Positions 1 to 10,339 of a DNA stretch of 64,000 nucleotides are shown here, one piece after another. The position numbers and the translations under genes are program-made. Below the pieces are notes generated by a model. It was not told where the DNA came from. It saw nothing but the letters and a program-made list of their open reading frames with translations, and did no database searches. Position 1 is the stretch's first letter, and each line of letters begins with the position of its first letter. The stretch is from contig SPDT01000004.1 of the NCBI GenBank assembly GCA_008477525.1, positions 682,001 to 746,000 on the forward strand. The letters are read 5' to 3'. The stretch is from Hypomyces perniciosus (taxonomy: Eukaryota > Ascomycota > Sordariomycetes > Hypocreales > Hypocreaceae).

Positions 1-991
1 GATTCGATAAGACCATGAGCTGGTGCCGTCCGCAAATGCCGACCGAACTCCCGCCGAAATGAGGTGACCGAACGCCCAGCAAAGATTGACATATACCGTC
101 AAATATCCTCACAGTACCATGGGGCACACTTCAGAAGCATATGCTGGAGCCATGGTTGCGAAGACACCCCAGGGAATGCCGCAGAGAAGCTAACCGACGA
201 GCAGGTGTTGCGTATTGCGGATAGTGTAGTCAGCGGTCATCTTACACCACGGAGTATAAGGGTTAAAAAGGCACCTGAATTCCATCTCTATTCATCTCTC
301 CTGCTGATGTCTGACGAACCATGCCTCCATCACTGATAGTTTCCTGGCCAGCCAATTTTATAGTGGTAGAGGAACGCGTCGCGTTCCTCTCCCCCACAGC
401 TTTAGACCCTCCTTGAGTTCCACATCGCAATTTCCTTCGTTTCGCCTTAACGGAGTTTTCCGACCCAGTCCATACTATCCAACAGCAGGACTGGGAGATT
501 GGGCGCAAAGAAGCACACAAAAATACAGCCCACCATCGCGAGCAAGGAAGCAAGCAGCACCTTTCTATACCAGAACTTGTATGTAGAATATCCGTTCGAA
601 AACGCTCTAATAATCGTGCCAATGCTAACGGCATTGGTGACGCCGTCTTGTCAGTTCGCGGAGATCTGAAATTTGCCGCTCCGAGGATCGAACTCTCCAT
701 AATGCTTCAAAAAGGCAGGCTGAGCGAGAAAAGAGCTGGTCAAGACAAGATCACACCCTTCCATGATAATGCATGTTGAGGGAAGGACCGACCATATAAC
801 GGCGCGAGGATGATTACGGATGGCCTCACTGAAGGAGAGCTTATGCTCATCCTCTGCTGCCTGTTTCGCCAGCGTAGTATCCAGCTTTTCTTCAGGTGTT
901 TCCGAGGCCATCTCGCGATGTTCCTCATGTTCGTGTTTCTCATCAGAAGATATGATATCAATGATAGTGGGAGAATTGTCGACGCGCGGTT
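1..991 (-). pseudogene. Alpha-glucoside (maltose) permease pseudogene, MFS sugar porter, 3' end outside window
   Basis: Read on the minus strand the N-terminal region (first in-frame ATG at 911) contains a hydrophilic head followed by the sugar-porter start with IMEGCDLVLTSSF and HYGEFDP, typical of fungal alpha-glucoside:H+ symporters. The frame continues through VTNAVSIGTII, FAPNLPVLL and, after the inserted LTR is skipped, LLCGIPWGVFATMAPAYASE and WAFGHLISAGV. Three premature stops are visible, at positions expected to encode Trp (after QISAN), Gln (before LLCGIPWG) and Arg (after VCPMVL). Each is explained by a single C:G to T:A transition. A solo LTR (206-484) also interrupts the frame. 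The true start could lie up to about 90 nt upstream of 911, where the frame is open. The gene runs off the left edge. It is a dead copy; the family assignment is firm. Confidence 0.85.
206..484 (-). mobile_element. Solo LTR of family F (copy F3) inside the permease pseudogene
   Basis: A 279-bp segment starts TGTTG and ends CAACA on the plus strand and is flanked on both sides by GCAGG (201-205 and 485-489), a 5-bp target duplication. It aligns end to end in reverse orientation with the 275-bp LTRs at 54287-54561 and 55124-55398. It keeps much more G+C than those copies. Removing it plus one GCAGG restores the permease frame (PNLPVLLVG). It contains a near-perfect palindrome at 368-390 around the core ACGCGTCGCGT. 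Confidence 0.85.
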
Positions 992-2296
992 GTCTCTAGG
1001 AGAATGAACAAACAAGTTTCTGCGGATGCTCATGATTCATATACTCTGCTGATAGTGTCTTGGATAGCTCTCATTGTCACCAACATCCCATCCCCTGTTA
1101 ACTACACCCAACATGAGTGGCAACTAAGGCTTCGCTTGGTGTACGGAGTATGGCAAATCGAATCTACTTTCGAACCGTGTGGTTTAGCCTATACTCCGCC
1201 AGAGATCCCTCCGTGCCGAGATCCCGGTGGGGAAAATGATGTTGTATTGTCCGCAAACTTACCCAAGTTACGGCTAAGTAGCTAAATGGAGTAGTACAAT
1301 ATTACATTTTGCCGCTGCAACATACGAGGCTACAGTCTACAGATCTGAGGTAAACGAGGGGTAGTGGTTCGTGACAAGATGTTTGACGCAGTGTCAAGGC
1401 GTGTCAGCCACTGACCAAGCAAGCTGACACGGCATGTTTCTCTTCTCCGAGAATAGCCTAATGATTTGATCAGGGACCCTTGCACTCATTCATTATGGTT
1501 AAAATAGTTGTTATTGTTGATGTGTTTTTGTTCCCTGGAGTCTGACTCTCGGCTGGACGGCTCGCCCTCATCTGCCTTGACCTGGGGTGCGTAAACTGCA
1601 TTATACCTAAGTATTGGGTTACTACTAGGCACTAAATATGCTAAATCTAATCTTGAGCGATTTAAATATTGCTTGGTAAACTCCAAATAAGAATTGGGCA
1701 GTCGACTAGCTCAAGAGACTAGACGAAAAAAAAAAGAGTTATGGCATATTCAGACTGGGATAAAAAAGAGAGATCATATGGAAGCTCAGGTAGCTCGAGA
1801 GACTTCGAAATGGCCGATTGTATATTGTGAGGAGAGGGATAGGTCGGGTTTGGAAGAGAACAGAGCAAGACAGCGAGGAGCAACAAGCCTTGTACGAGGC
1901 TCAACAAGAAGAAAGCCTTTATTATTGTTCAGCCACAGTATTACACAACGAAGACTATTGAAAACATCAGAAGATGGGCGCTGAAGAGTAACTAAACACC
2001 ACTCTTAACGCACTAAAAGACTAAACCTCTTGTTTGTTGAATGTCTGTCAGACAATTGTGGGATCACATAAGATCGAGCGTAACTGCGCTGAAGGCACCA
2101 ATTTTATTGAATGAGAATTTATCTGAGGAGCAAGAGGTACTATACAAAAGAAATTGTTGCAGTTGCCTTATAGAAGACGACTTCCGTACAGAAACGGAAA
2201 TTGAGGTGGATCTCGGAGAGAAGTCCGGTGCCGAGTAGGCTTAATATGCGACATACAGTTTAGAAGTCAACCACGCCAAAGATAATGTGGCCGCCG
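992..2296. other. Intergenic region, no supported gene
   Basis: This 1.3-kb stretch separates the 5' end of the permease pseudogene from the 3' end of the MFS carrier. It contains short open frames (around 1004-1285, 1694-1984 and 2041-2238) with no recognisable domain, no clear introns and no homology that I can name. The part near 1000-1300 would be the former permease promoter. An A-rich run lies near 1727. I see no tRNA, LTR or inverted repeat here. Confidence 0.5.
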
Positions 2297-3782
2297 TTAA
2301 ATGTTTGTAAGTATAACAAATGCCTTCCGAACAAGAATTGACCGCGCAACGTAGAAACAAACTCCCCCAAGGAAGACGGCAGCGAGGAATAAGCTCGACA
2401 TGGCTATCGATCCCATCATCTCCAGCATTTCACCCCCAAGAGGGATGGAGATGAGCGCCCCGAAGCTAACGATAAATGTCATGGTGCCTAAAAGCCAACG
2501 TTAGTCCAAGGCCATCAAGCCACAGATTCTTTTGACAAACCGTAGTATCGTCCAACATCCTTTGGATCGCAAGTCTTGCTCAAACACACCGGAGTCATTG
2601 AAACAAAGGACCCAGAGCCAAAGCCCCAGAGTGCGGCAAACGCAAAAAGCACTTTTGCGGAATTGGACCCAAATGGGGGCACGAGCATGGCACCGGTGAA
2701 TGACAAGGTGACGATTATCATCAAGAGCAAAACATCAAAGTGGCCGACGCGGTCTCCAGCCAAGCCAGGCAAGACGCGGCCGAGGCACGAGCAGCCGTTT
2801 AGAATGGCGATGAGGGTGTAGCCCGTATCAGACGTGAAGCCCGCCGCTATAGCCAAGGTGGGAAGAAGTCCGCTGATGCCACTAATGGCGAATTCCAGCA
2901 GGAAGAAGCCCACGGTGATGAATGTAAAAGGCTTGGAGCGAAAAGCAACAAAGTTTACAGCTGCTGAGCTCTTCTCCCGTCGATCTGGCGGTACCTCTAA
3001 GCAGGAAGTCAATTGCGGAAACGGCAGCAGGCATATACACCCCGTGACCATGACTCCCAACACAAAGAAGCCAAGGACTCTGCAAGACCACTGCCATCCT
3101 AGGCTTGAGAGGGTCTGGCGCAATATGACTGGGAATATGATGCCGCCAATGGACGAGCCTACAAACGCGACGCCCATAGCTAGTCCGCGCCGACGGAAAA
3201 ACAGCTTGCTAATGGACGAGATGGCGGTGTTGGAGGCAACTGCAGCCCCAAGCCCACCCAAAAGCCCCAAACAAAGCATAAAGTGCCAGTACTCTTTACA
3301 CTCGGCCATGAGAAAGAACATGAGGACGACAAGACCAGTGGCAAGAGGCCCGAGCAGTCGTGGGCCGTAATGGTCCATGAGAGGGCCCGTCTGGATTCCG
3401 AGAAGAAGTGCCAAGAATTGGTACATTCCAGTAATCCAGCCAACATCGCGAGCTGAGTACGCGCTGAGCTGGTGGAGAGGGAGGTATGACTGGATTGTTC
3501 CAACGGATTGCATGAAGCCTGTGCACGTCAGCTTTAAGTTTATGCCGGATTATTGATTATGGATTATGCCGGAAAGGGAGTCAACTCACCAAACGAGGTC
3601 ATGAGGAAGAGTGACGCCCCCAATACGCATATCCATGGTAGCAAGCTTGACTCGTCGGTCTTTTTGTCTGGGCGGGTTGTTTCATGGCTCTCCTCGCTGT
3701 CGGGCTGGACGATACTAGTAGGGATGAGGCGTGAGACACAAGCAGCCTGTGGTGGCTGGCTCATGTGTTTGGTATCCTCCAT
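2297..3782 (-). CDS. MFS monocarboxylate-transporter-type permease
   Basis: Three exons (3782-3590, 3518-2541, 2487-2297) join in frame to a protein of 453 residues. Intron 1 (3589-3519, 71 nt) has donor GTGAGT, branch-like CTGAC and acceptor CAG. Intron 2 (2540-2488, 53 nt) has donor GTTTGT and acceptor TAG. The junctions restore TSFGFMQSVGTIQSYL and GRYYGTMTFI, both typical of fungal MCT/MCH-type carriers. A charged cytosolic N-terminus is followed by about 12 hydrophobic segments, with the loop GPLMDHYGPR between helices 2 and 3 and the MCT-like motif ARDVGWITG. Length and architecture are normal, and no stop or frameshift is seen. I chose the start MEDTKH; an in-frame ATG 12 codons upstream is possible. 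The family is firm; the substrate (monocarboxylate, riboflavin or other) cannot be read from the sequence. It is divergent from the regulator at 4402 across a 620-bp gap. Confidence 0.9.
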
Positions 3783-4175
3783 CTTGCTGTAACACAAGAT
3801 AAAAGGATCCAGAATCAAGAAAACTTGCAGGCCTCTCCTATATTCTGCTATAAAGTTTTCAGTATATGTTGGAACTTGCGGGTCAACTTAAGTACCTGCA
3901 GAGAGTGTAAAGCGATATATGTAGATGTAAGGAAGGTATAACTTTCCTTGAGGATATATATGTTCGCAATAAACGAAATAAAACCAGAGCACATATTAGA
4001 CCTCATCAACATAAACAGGAACAACTGATGACATTTGAAATTTTCGCAATATCCAATTCCCCGTCCCATCTGCCGTCTCCACTGTCGGTCGTGTCGTTTG
4101 TGTGTAAGGCGTTTTTGACAAGAATTGAATGTTTGGGCCAGCCAGTCATAAACTTTGAAAACGGGCGATGAAAGT

Positions 4176-4191
4176 GGGGGGGGGGGGGGGG
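4176..4191 (+). repeat. Homopolymer run of 16 G
   Basis: A run of 16 G residues lies in the 620-bp gap between the divergent MFS carrier and the homeodomain gene, about 210 bp upstream of the regulator's start codon. It is the longest G run in the window. Its exact length is likely to be uncertain or variable. Confidence 0.9.
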
Positions 4192-4311
4192 CACATTTTC
4201 CTTCGTTCCGTTATTGACGTGCTGCCCCTCACAGCGCATTCTAAATCTCTGGTTTTCTTTCCATGTTCTCCGACCTCAGATCTTTGGCGAGTCCACCCCT
4301 TGTCCATATGG

Positions 4312-4320
4312 CATATATAA
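4312..4320 (+). promoter_or_regulatory. TATA-like box of the homeodomain/C2H2 gene
   Basis: CATATATAA lies about 82-90 nt upstream of the chosen ATG at 4402, a spacing that fits a fungal core promoter with a short 5' leader. Confidence 0.5.
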
Positions 4321-4401
4321 GGTGATGCTTGATCATGCCAGTCTCCGACTTTAACATCAAGCCTCGGACTACGCCAAGGCACACCGCAAGTACCACGTAT
4401 A

Positions 4402-7137
4402 ATGGCCGCGCCGACCCATGACTTGGGCGAGCTGGTGGACATTGACACTTCGTCCTCCATCACAGACTTCTTCAGCATTCCCTTCGAGGACCTCTTGCCA
4501 GACCAGCCAGATCAGTTGCCAGCCGACCCATTCAATGAAGCTGCTCCCTCGGCAAGCCCCACGCCGCTCCTGAATTTGGCCAGCTCACCGATGGCTTCGA
4601 CAAGGGAATCTTTGAGCAATCCTAGTGTCTTATCCGAGTCCATTGCCATCTCGGATAGTAACGCACTCCCGCCAAAGATTGGCGCCCGATTCTCCAGAGA
4701 GTCGATTCAGGTCCTGAACCAATGGCTCTCCCTCCACAGCCACCACCCCTTCCCCAGCGACAAGGATAAAGATATGCTCCAGCGACGAACAGGTCTCAAC
4801 AAGACCCAGGTCACAACCTGGCTATCTAACGCCCGTCGACGGCGCAAAACTCCGGCCGTCCGCCGTTCCAAGCCGTCACGGTCAGTAAGCGCTGGGTCAA
4901 ATCCCATCGGAATCCCAAACAGACCGGGAACGCCAGCTGTCCACTTCGAAAGCGGCCAAGATGATCAGAGTGCAGACCCTTTGAAGCGATGGGTTGATTC
5001 GCCCCCTGAAAGTGAACCTGCCACTGTCACTGCTATTGCTCATGCCGTGATACTCACTCGCTCTGAGCTGTCAGGCAAGTCTTTAGTGATCATGGTACCT
5101 CACATCATGAAAATATATACTGACCTACCCTCAGGCGCTAACAATCAGCGTGACCTCATCGATGATGAATCAAGCCAGTCCCTTTACAACACATCCTCAG
5201 CAAGCAGTGCCGGCACTTCCAGTGACGGCTCTCTCGCTTCTTCATGCTCCAACACTTCCGGGGAATCTCTCAAAGCTCTCCTTCGCGGCCGTCAGCGCCG
5301 CAGGAGGCGCCCTGCGAGGACATCCCTGACCAATCAGTTTAGCAAGTACCAATGCACATTTTGCACCGAGACATTCGCCCACAAGTACGACTGGCAACGG
5401 CACGAAAAGTCGCTGCACCTACCTCTGGAGAGATGGGTCTGTACGCCGCACGCCGCCCGCGTCGTCAATCCGGAGAACGGGCAGACGTGCTGCATATTTT
5501 GCGGCGCCGTCGAGCCCAGCGATGCTCACATCGAGGGCCACAACCCCTTGGCCTGCCAGGAGCGCGTCTTCAACCGCAAAGACCATCTGAAGCAGCACCT
5601 GCGGTTAGTCCACAACGCGGGGCTACTTGAGTGGACCACGGGACTGTGGAAGGCAGCACTGCCGGAAATCCGATCCCGCTGTGGATTCTGTGGCATCTCC
5701 ATGGATACATGGGCCTTTCGGGCTGGCCATCTTGCGGATCATTTCAAAATGGGTCAGACCATGGCGGCTTGGAAGGGCGATTGGGGGTTTGAGGATTTCG
5801 TGGTTGGCTTAGTGGAGAATTCTATTCCCCCTTGTACGTCATCTCCCATCCCACAATGCCATGATGGGTTCACATCTTAACTGTTAGGTGTACGGAGTAG
5901 ATCTCATTGATATGGAGCGCAACACTCCTTGGCCCTTTGCTGCGAGTAGGCCCCCGGCTGAATCTCCTCGAAACGCATATGAGCTGCTTAGCTTGGAGCT
6001 GGTCTATTTCCTACGCAACTTCTACGACAAGATGGGAACCTTGCCCGACAATGAGGCTGTGCAGCTCGAAGCATGTCGCATCATATTCGCCGCGGAGGTT
6101 TCATTGCCAGACGTCTCTGACCCAGGCTGCTCCTCGTGGCTACGGGATCTCATCACCTCCCGCGAGGACATTGCGGGGCAAGCGCAGTTTGGTCCCATAC
6201 GGTCGCGAAACGAATGCAGACTCTCCCATCTCAAGATCAATGGTCAGAGCCATTTATTCGCAGCATGTCGGCTAGAGTTCCAGCTATGCGCTTTTACCCA
6301 AGCCAAGCTGGCAGCCGGCTCGGTGACTGTTGAGGACCACGAGCTGCAGGAAGAAGCCTGCAAGATTGTCGAAGTGATGCACAGTGATCAGACGACGCAG
6401 CCCATCGACTTTGTTGCCAACTGGCTGGTCAAGCTTATTTGCTCATCGAAGGATTGGCTCAGCAAGTTTCGCCAGCGGAACGGTCTCCCTTTAGTAGGCG
6501 TTCTGGGAGGAACACCGACACATGCCCACAATGAGCTCGAGCGGGTGATGCCGATGCACACAAGTGCGCAAGTGACTTGTCTACCTGATTCCGCGTCCGC
6601 GTCTGTCATGGTGCCACTGGAGGAAAGATATAAGCTCCCGGAAGTGGAAGACGATCATCGGCCGGAATGGATTAGGATGACCCTGTCTTTCCTGAATGAT
6701 GCCAATTTCGACCGATGGTTGACCCGAGAACTAAGACGTTGGGTCACGGCTACTATGTCGCCTAATAATCCAAATTGCCATGTCCCAACAGACGAGGAGC
6801 TCCAACATCAGGCACGCTGCATCTTATACGACGAGTGAGTCTTTTCGTGACACGAAGCCTCAGAGTGCGACCTTCTCTAACCAGAGTAATAAGTGATGAT
6901 CCATGGAACCAGACTGCCGCTGATAATATCGAGTGGCTGCGTCGGTTCAAGCGTGACATTGGCATCATTCAAAAGCCGGATTCCACGGACATGAACTCAT
7001 CAATATCGGTGTCCCCATTGCAAGACAAAACCCTCGGCTCGGTGCAGTCCACAAGTCCAAGATTGCTGCAAGGCAGGCCAAGAGAGAGTCCACCCATTGG
7101 CAGTCTAAATCGTATTGGGTCCTCGTCCGCGGATTAA
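4402..7137 (+). CDS. Transcription factor with TALE/KN-type homeodomain and C2H2 zinc fingers
   Basis: Main exons are 4402-5833, 5901-6834 and 6885-7137 (872 residues when joined). The N-terminus is acidic and Ser/Pro-rich. Residues about 95-150 form a homeodomain of the KN/TALE kind, ending in the recognition-helix signature WLSNARRRRK. A basic patch (RGRQRRRRRPAR) precedes C2H2-like units: YQCTFC..H..H near residue 316, a CIFCGA..H plus CQERVFNRKDHLKQH unit, and RCGFCGI..H..H near residue 430. The long C-terminal half has no domain I can name. Intron 5834-5900 has donor GTACGT and acceptor TAG (an acceptor at 5897 is also in frame). Intron 6835-6884 has donor GTGAGT and acceptor CAG. Segment 5075-5134 (60 nt, in frame) looks like an extra GC-AG intron (AG|GCAAGT, TACTGAC, CTCAG); removing it gives 852 residues. 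The protein is nuclear and DNA-binding by inference; its targets are unknown. Confidence 0.9.
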
Positions 7138-8764
7138 CGAGCCGCAAAGGACATCTGTCCTAACGTTCCATGCCCTTCCGTGAGCATTTGAATACTCACA
7201 GCGCACCGGGATTTCACCCAGGAGCCAGTAACTTATCTATGAAGCTATTTATAAATTAAACGAAAGTGGGTAATGTAAAAAGTAGTCACGGTGGCATGAC
7301 GTATCCGAAGAGGCCGTCAAACTGATTCGTTGACTATCGGACTCCAAGCGAGCGTGCGAGATGTTGAAGAATTTCTGCCAACGACATTCAGGAAGGTGGA
7401 GCTGCGTGGGCTATGTGAAGACTTCACAGCACGCTAACTTTCTCCGAGCTTCCATCTCCGTCAATTCTTCATAGATTTATATTTAGCAAGCAGGCTAATT
7501 TGGGCCACCGACTGAAAGGACGCTGCGTTTGCCGTATCATCCGTTGCCGCGGCACGGATGCCAAAAAACCGACTCAACGAACGAATAATTACAGATTTGA
7601 CGGTGATAGATGCTCTATTAAACGACAGCGAGTTTCCACGCAATCCGCGTAGTTCCACCACAGCGGGTCGTTGAGATAGTAATCGTGGAAAATGGCGCGC
7701 TGAGATTGGGGTTCAAATCCTCGTTCAATTGCTCGCCTTGAGGGACGATTAACTGTTTTGGATTCCATCCCATTCTGTCAACAAAGCGCAAGTGGCACTG
7801 ACCTGCGCAATCGTGAGTATATGTAGTATGGCATGAGGCTATAAATAGTGTTTGTCCTGTTTTCGGTCACAAATCTTCTGTAGCCTTTCTTGGCCTCTAT
7901 TCGAGAGGAGAGGGATAGGGGGGGGGCGAAACCAGAATTCCAACGGTAGCTGCAGTCCCTGAATCTTGGGAATGCACCCGCTGAAATCCATAACAGTCGC
8001 ACCAAAACGAAGTGGGATGAAGGGCACTTGTTACTACACAATGGGGTCGCAAATCTTGCGGTCTTCTATACAGCGGTCGCGGACAATGGGACGAGGGGGT
8101 TTAGGAGGACAGCCGTTTATTACGTGAGCCTTGGCAGGGAACCTACAAGTAATCTTTGATTGGCTTGTCTTACCGATATAGTCGGCTGATGCAGAATCTT
8201 GGTATATTGGCCTGTCACTTGGCATCGTTCTCCTTGGCGGCATTAAAAGAATCGCATTACTCGTAGAGTCTAACGAGTGGGGACTGTCAAACAGCAGAAG
8301 GCAAAGCTAAGCTATATTTAACGATACTGTACTTATTAGAGCTCCGAAGCTTCCGGTCTCCTAACAAGGGCACTTAAATAGATACTGTACTGTCAAGAAC
8401 GGGGAAGCACGAGAAGAGAGTGAAAGAGTCTGGATAGCTAGAGGCACGAAGTTGGCACGCAGGTGATGACTGTATTGATCTCTGCCCTTGCCCTCAGTCC
8501 TTCCGGGGTGACTCCTGACAAATATCTGAGAGGGAGTTTTCTATTTTTCAAGTTGAGCAGTAGTGTTTATATAAGATGTAATACACTAAATGCAAAATTT
8601 TACTTAATTAGTTAATACTATTAAGATAGTACTGACGCCAAGTTAGTAGGGCTATATTTAAATATGACACCTAAATTAGTATCGCTATATTTAGTAATAT
8701 TACTTATCTAATCGCCAAGTCGTGAGCCGGAGATAGAGGCGGAGTCTAAATAAAAGATTCTTAC
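7138..8764. other. Intergenic region, no supported gene
   Basis: This stretch follows the homeodomain gene. Short minus-strand frames at 7778-8243 contain several Cys and Pro residues but are shifted against each other and have no convincing start, splice sites or signal peptide. A T-arm-like sequence (GGTTCAAATCC) near 7712 lacks a pairing acceptor stem. Composition becomes AT-rich after about 8530. The only assignable piece is a short LTR-E terminus at 8339-8366. Confidence 0.5.
8339..8366 (+). repeat. 28-bp remnant of an LTR-E terminus
   Basis: This segment ends GGTCTCCTAACA and matches the last 28 bp of the LTRs of element E (for example 33164-33191) with one difference. The upstream sequence does not continue the LTR, so this is a truncated relic or a short shared terminus. 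Confidence 0.45.
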
Positions 8765-9071
8765 TACCCGTTGGTGTGGTACTTTCGTGAACACCAACTA
8801 AAAGGACTTCGCCTTTTAGTTGGCCCCAAAATCTCTAAGCCACCCCAGTACCTGGGCCAGGAACAAGTTTGTATGGGGTTCCTTATAGGGAGTTGTTAGT
8901 GCACAGGTCAAAAATCCAAATCGATGATTTTCGCAAAAATCGAAAATGTACTTAGCCGACCACCCATTTTATATGAGTGGCTCGGGTACTGAGGTGGCTC
9001 AGAGATTTTGGGGCCAACTAAAAGGCGAAGTCCTTTTAGTTGGTGTTCACGAAAGTATACACTAACGGGTA
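8765..9071. mobile_element. 307-bp MITE with about 94-bp terminal inverted repeats
   Basis: The ends read TACCCGTT and AACGGGTA. The first about 94 bp (8765-8859) and the reverse complement of the last about 94 bp (8978-9071) match at roughly nine of ten positions. The outer TA can be read as the duplicated target dinucleotide, which fits the Tc1/mariner group. Each arm contains a 12-bp perfect stem (CCAACTAAAAGG paired with CCTTTTAGTTGG) around a six-base loop. The central about 120 bp has no reading frame, so it is non-autonomous. Confidence 0.85.
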
Positions 9072-9170
9072 AACAACTAGTCAAAGTTAGAGGGCTTTTC
9101 GACTTCTGCTATAGTCATAGAAGATTCAATTCTCTTTAATATAAATAAGGGTATCTAAGGACCTCAGCTA

Positions 9171-9177
9171 TATATAA
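9171..9177 (+). promoter_or_regulatory. TATA-like box of the small secreted protein gene
   Basis: TATATAA lies about 141 nt upstream of the ATG at 9318, followed by a pyrimidine-rich leader (about 9260-9300) typical of fungal transcription start regions. Confidence 0.45.
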
Positions 9178-9317
9178 TACACATACTTATCATCGCAACC
9201 AGAAGAATAGACAGCCAGAGCTACAAGCATATCTCACCAACATCACTAGTCCAACATCACTGTTGCACTTTGCATTTTATCCTCATTTTTTCCCATCAAA
9301 TCTCAACATAACTTATA

Positions 9318-9911
9318 ATGTTCGCTTTCGAGAAGATGTCTGCCCTTGGGCTCCTCTTATCATCCTTTCTCGTCCTCAGTGCTAGAGCGGCACCTGCCCC
9401 GGCACCCGCCATGATCAATCTGGTAAGGCATCGTTGCTCTCTCGCATAATTTGTAGACTGTTGCTAACATAATTACTGGGAAAGGCCGCTCGAGATGGTG
9501 ATGGAGTTATCAAGCTCTGCGTCGACTTTAACGCCGGAGGCAGATGCGAGAATGTGGGCATTCCCGCGAGTGCCATTGTTACCAACCCGCTTCTCCAAGG
9601 CTTCTCCGCTTTCAAGGTCGACGGAGGTCAGCTCTGCACTCTCCTGGGAGGCTGTCCGTCCTCCGCACAGCTCGTTACACCGGGGCTCACCTGCAACCTC
9701 AGTAATAGCTTTAGCTCTTTCACTGGCTGCGGAGCTTTGGTTGGCGATGGCAATCAAATCCAGATTAAGAGTGGCGATCCGTAAGTCACTAGACTTTAAC
9801 TGCAAATTATTGATTAGTTGATATCTGACACCCCTCACAATATACAGGTTCAGAAACTTCGATGGACCTTTGAATGATAACCTGAGCTGCATGCAGTGTA
9901 CCAAAAACTAG
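9318..9911 (+). CDS. Small secreted cysteine-rich protein (effector-like)
   Basis: Three exons, 9318-9422, 9485-9780 and 9848-9911, join in frame to 154 residues. Intron 1 has donor GTAAGG and acceptor AAAG; intron 2 has donor GTAAGT and acceptor ACAG. The N-terminus (MFAFEKMSALGLLLSSFLVL...ARA) is a clear signal peptide, followed by an Ala-Pro repeat (APAPAPA) and a possible processing site near AAR. The mature part has eight cysteines, single and spaced (KLCVDF, GRCENV, QLCTLLGGCPS, LTCNL, FTGCG, LSCMQC), which could form four disulphides. It is not a hydrophobin, because there are no paired CC motifs in the class I/II pattern. I do not recognise the family. It lies between a MITE and the transposon nest, a common setting for fungal effector genes, but an effector role is only inferred. 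Confidence 0.8.
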
Positions 9912-10339
9912 AACATCACCGCTGGGTCGCTGACAACAATGGAATCTGGTTGTTTTTTCTTGGGTCCTAGTACATAATAGTAAATGCATATAAGAATCTA
10001 GATATTATCTACCTGCCTTGGTTAGTCTCTTTCTCGGAAGGGTTGTTTATATGTTAAATAAAAGGAAATTATGCTACTTATACCGACCGACATAAATCTC
10101 GCAGGCTGTGAAGCAGCAGTTTGCAAACACCGCTGCTATCATCAATATCAGTATGCAAAAGTGCCATGTGATCGACCTAGCCATTTCGTTCAGCTGCACC
10201 GTTTGCCTATTTTGAGCCAGCAGCATTTCTGAATTTTACATTATATATGAAGCGGTCATAGTATTTGCGTTGCTGTAACTCTATCCCGAAATGCCTTCAA
10301 GCCCTACGACATATATATTAAGCAGTGGCGATTTGGTTT
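9912..10339. other. Downstream region between secreted protein gene and transposon nest
   Basis: This holds the 3' UTR of the gene ending at 9911 and moderately AT-rich sequence. I see no gene, repeat or RNA. The target site GGTTT at 10335-10339 marks the start of the transposon nest. Confidence 0.5.

Noticed and set aside
64..336. 90-codon plus-strand frame at the left edge
   Set aside because: It is antisense to the permease pseudogene and crosses the border of LTR-F3.
1694..2238. Two short plus-strand frames
   Set aside because: Basic or acidic low-complexity products without recognisable motifs; composition fits intergenic DNA.
7665..7740. tRNA-like sequence with a T-arm GGTTCAAATCC
   Set aside because: The sequence after the T-arm (TTCAATT) has no pairing acceptor strand upstream, and no anticodon arm could be formed.
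7778..8243. Overlapping minus-strand frames with Cys and Pro residues
   Set aside because: Frames shift against each other with no usable introns or signal peptide; a relic is possible but unsupported.
9318..9911. Hydrophobin identity for the small secreted protein
   Set aside because: Eight cysteines are present but there are no adjacent CC pairs and the spacing does not fit class I or II.
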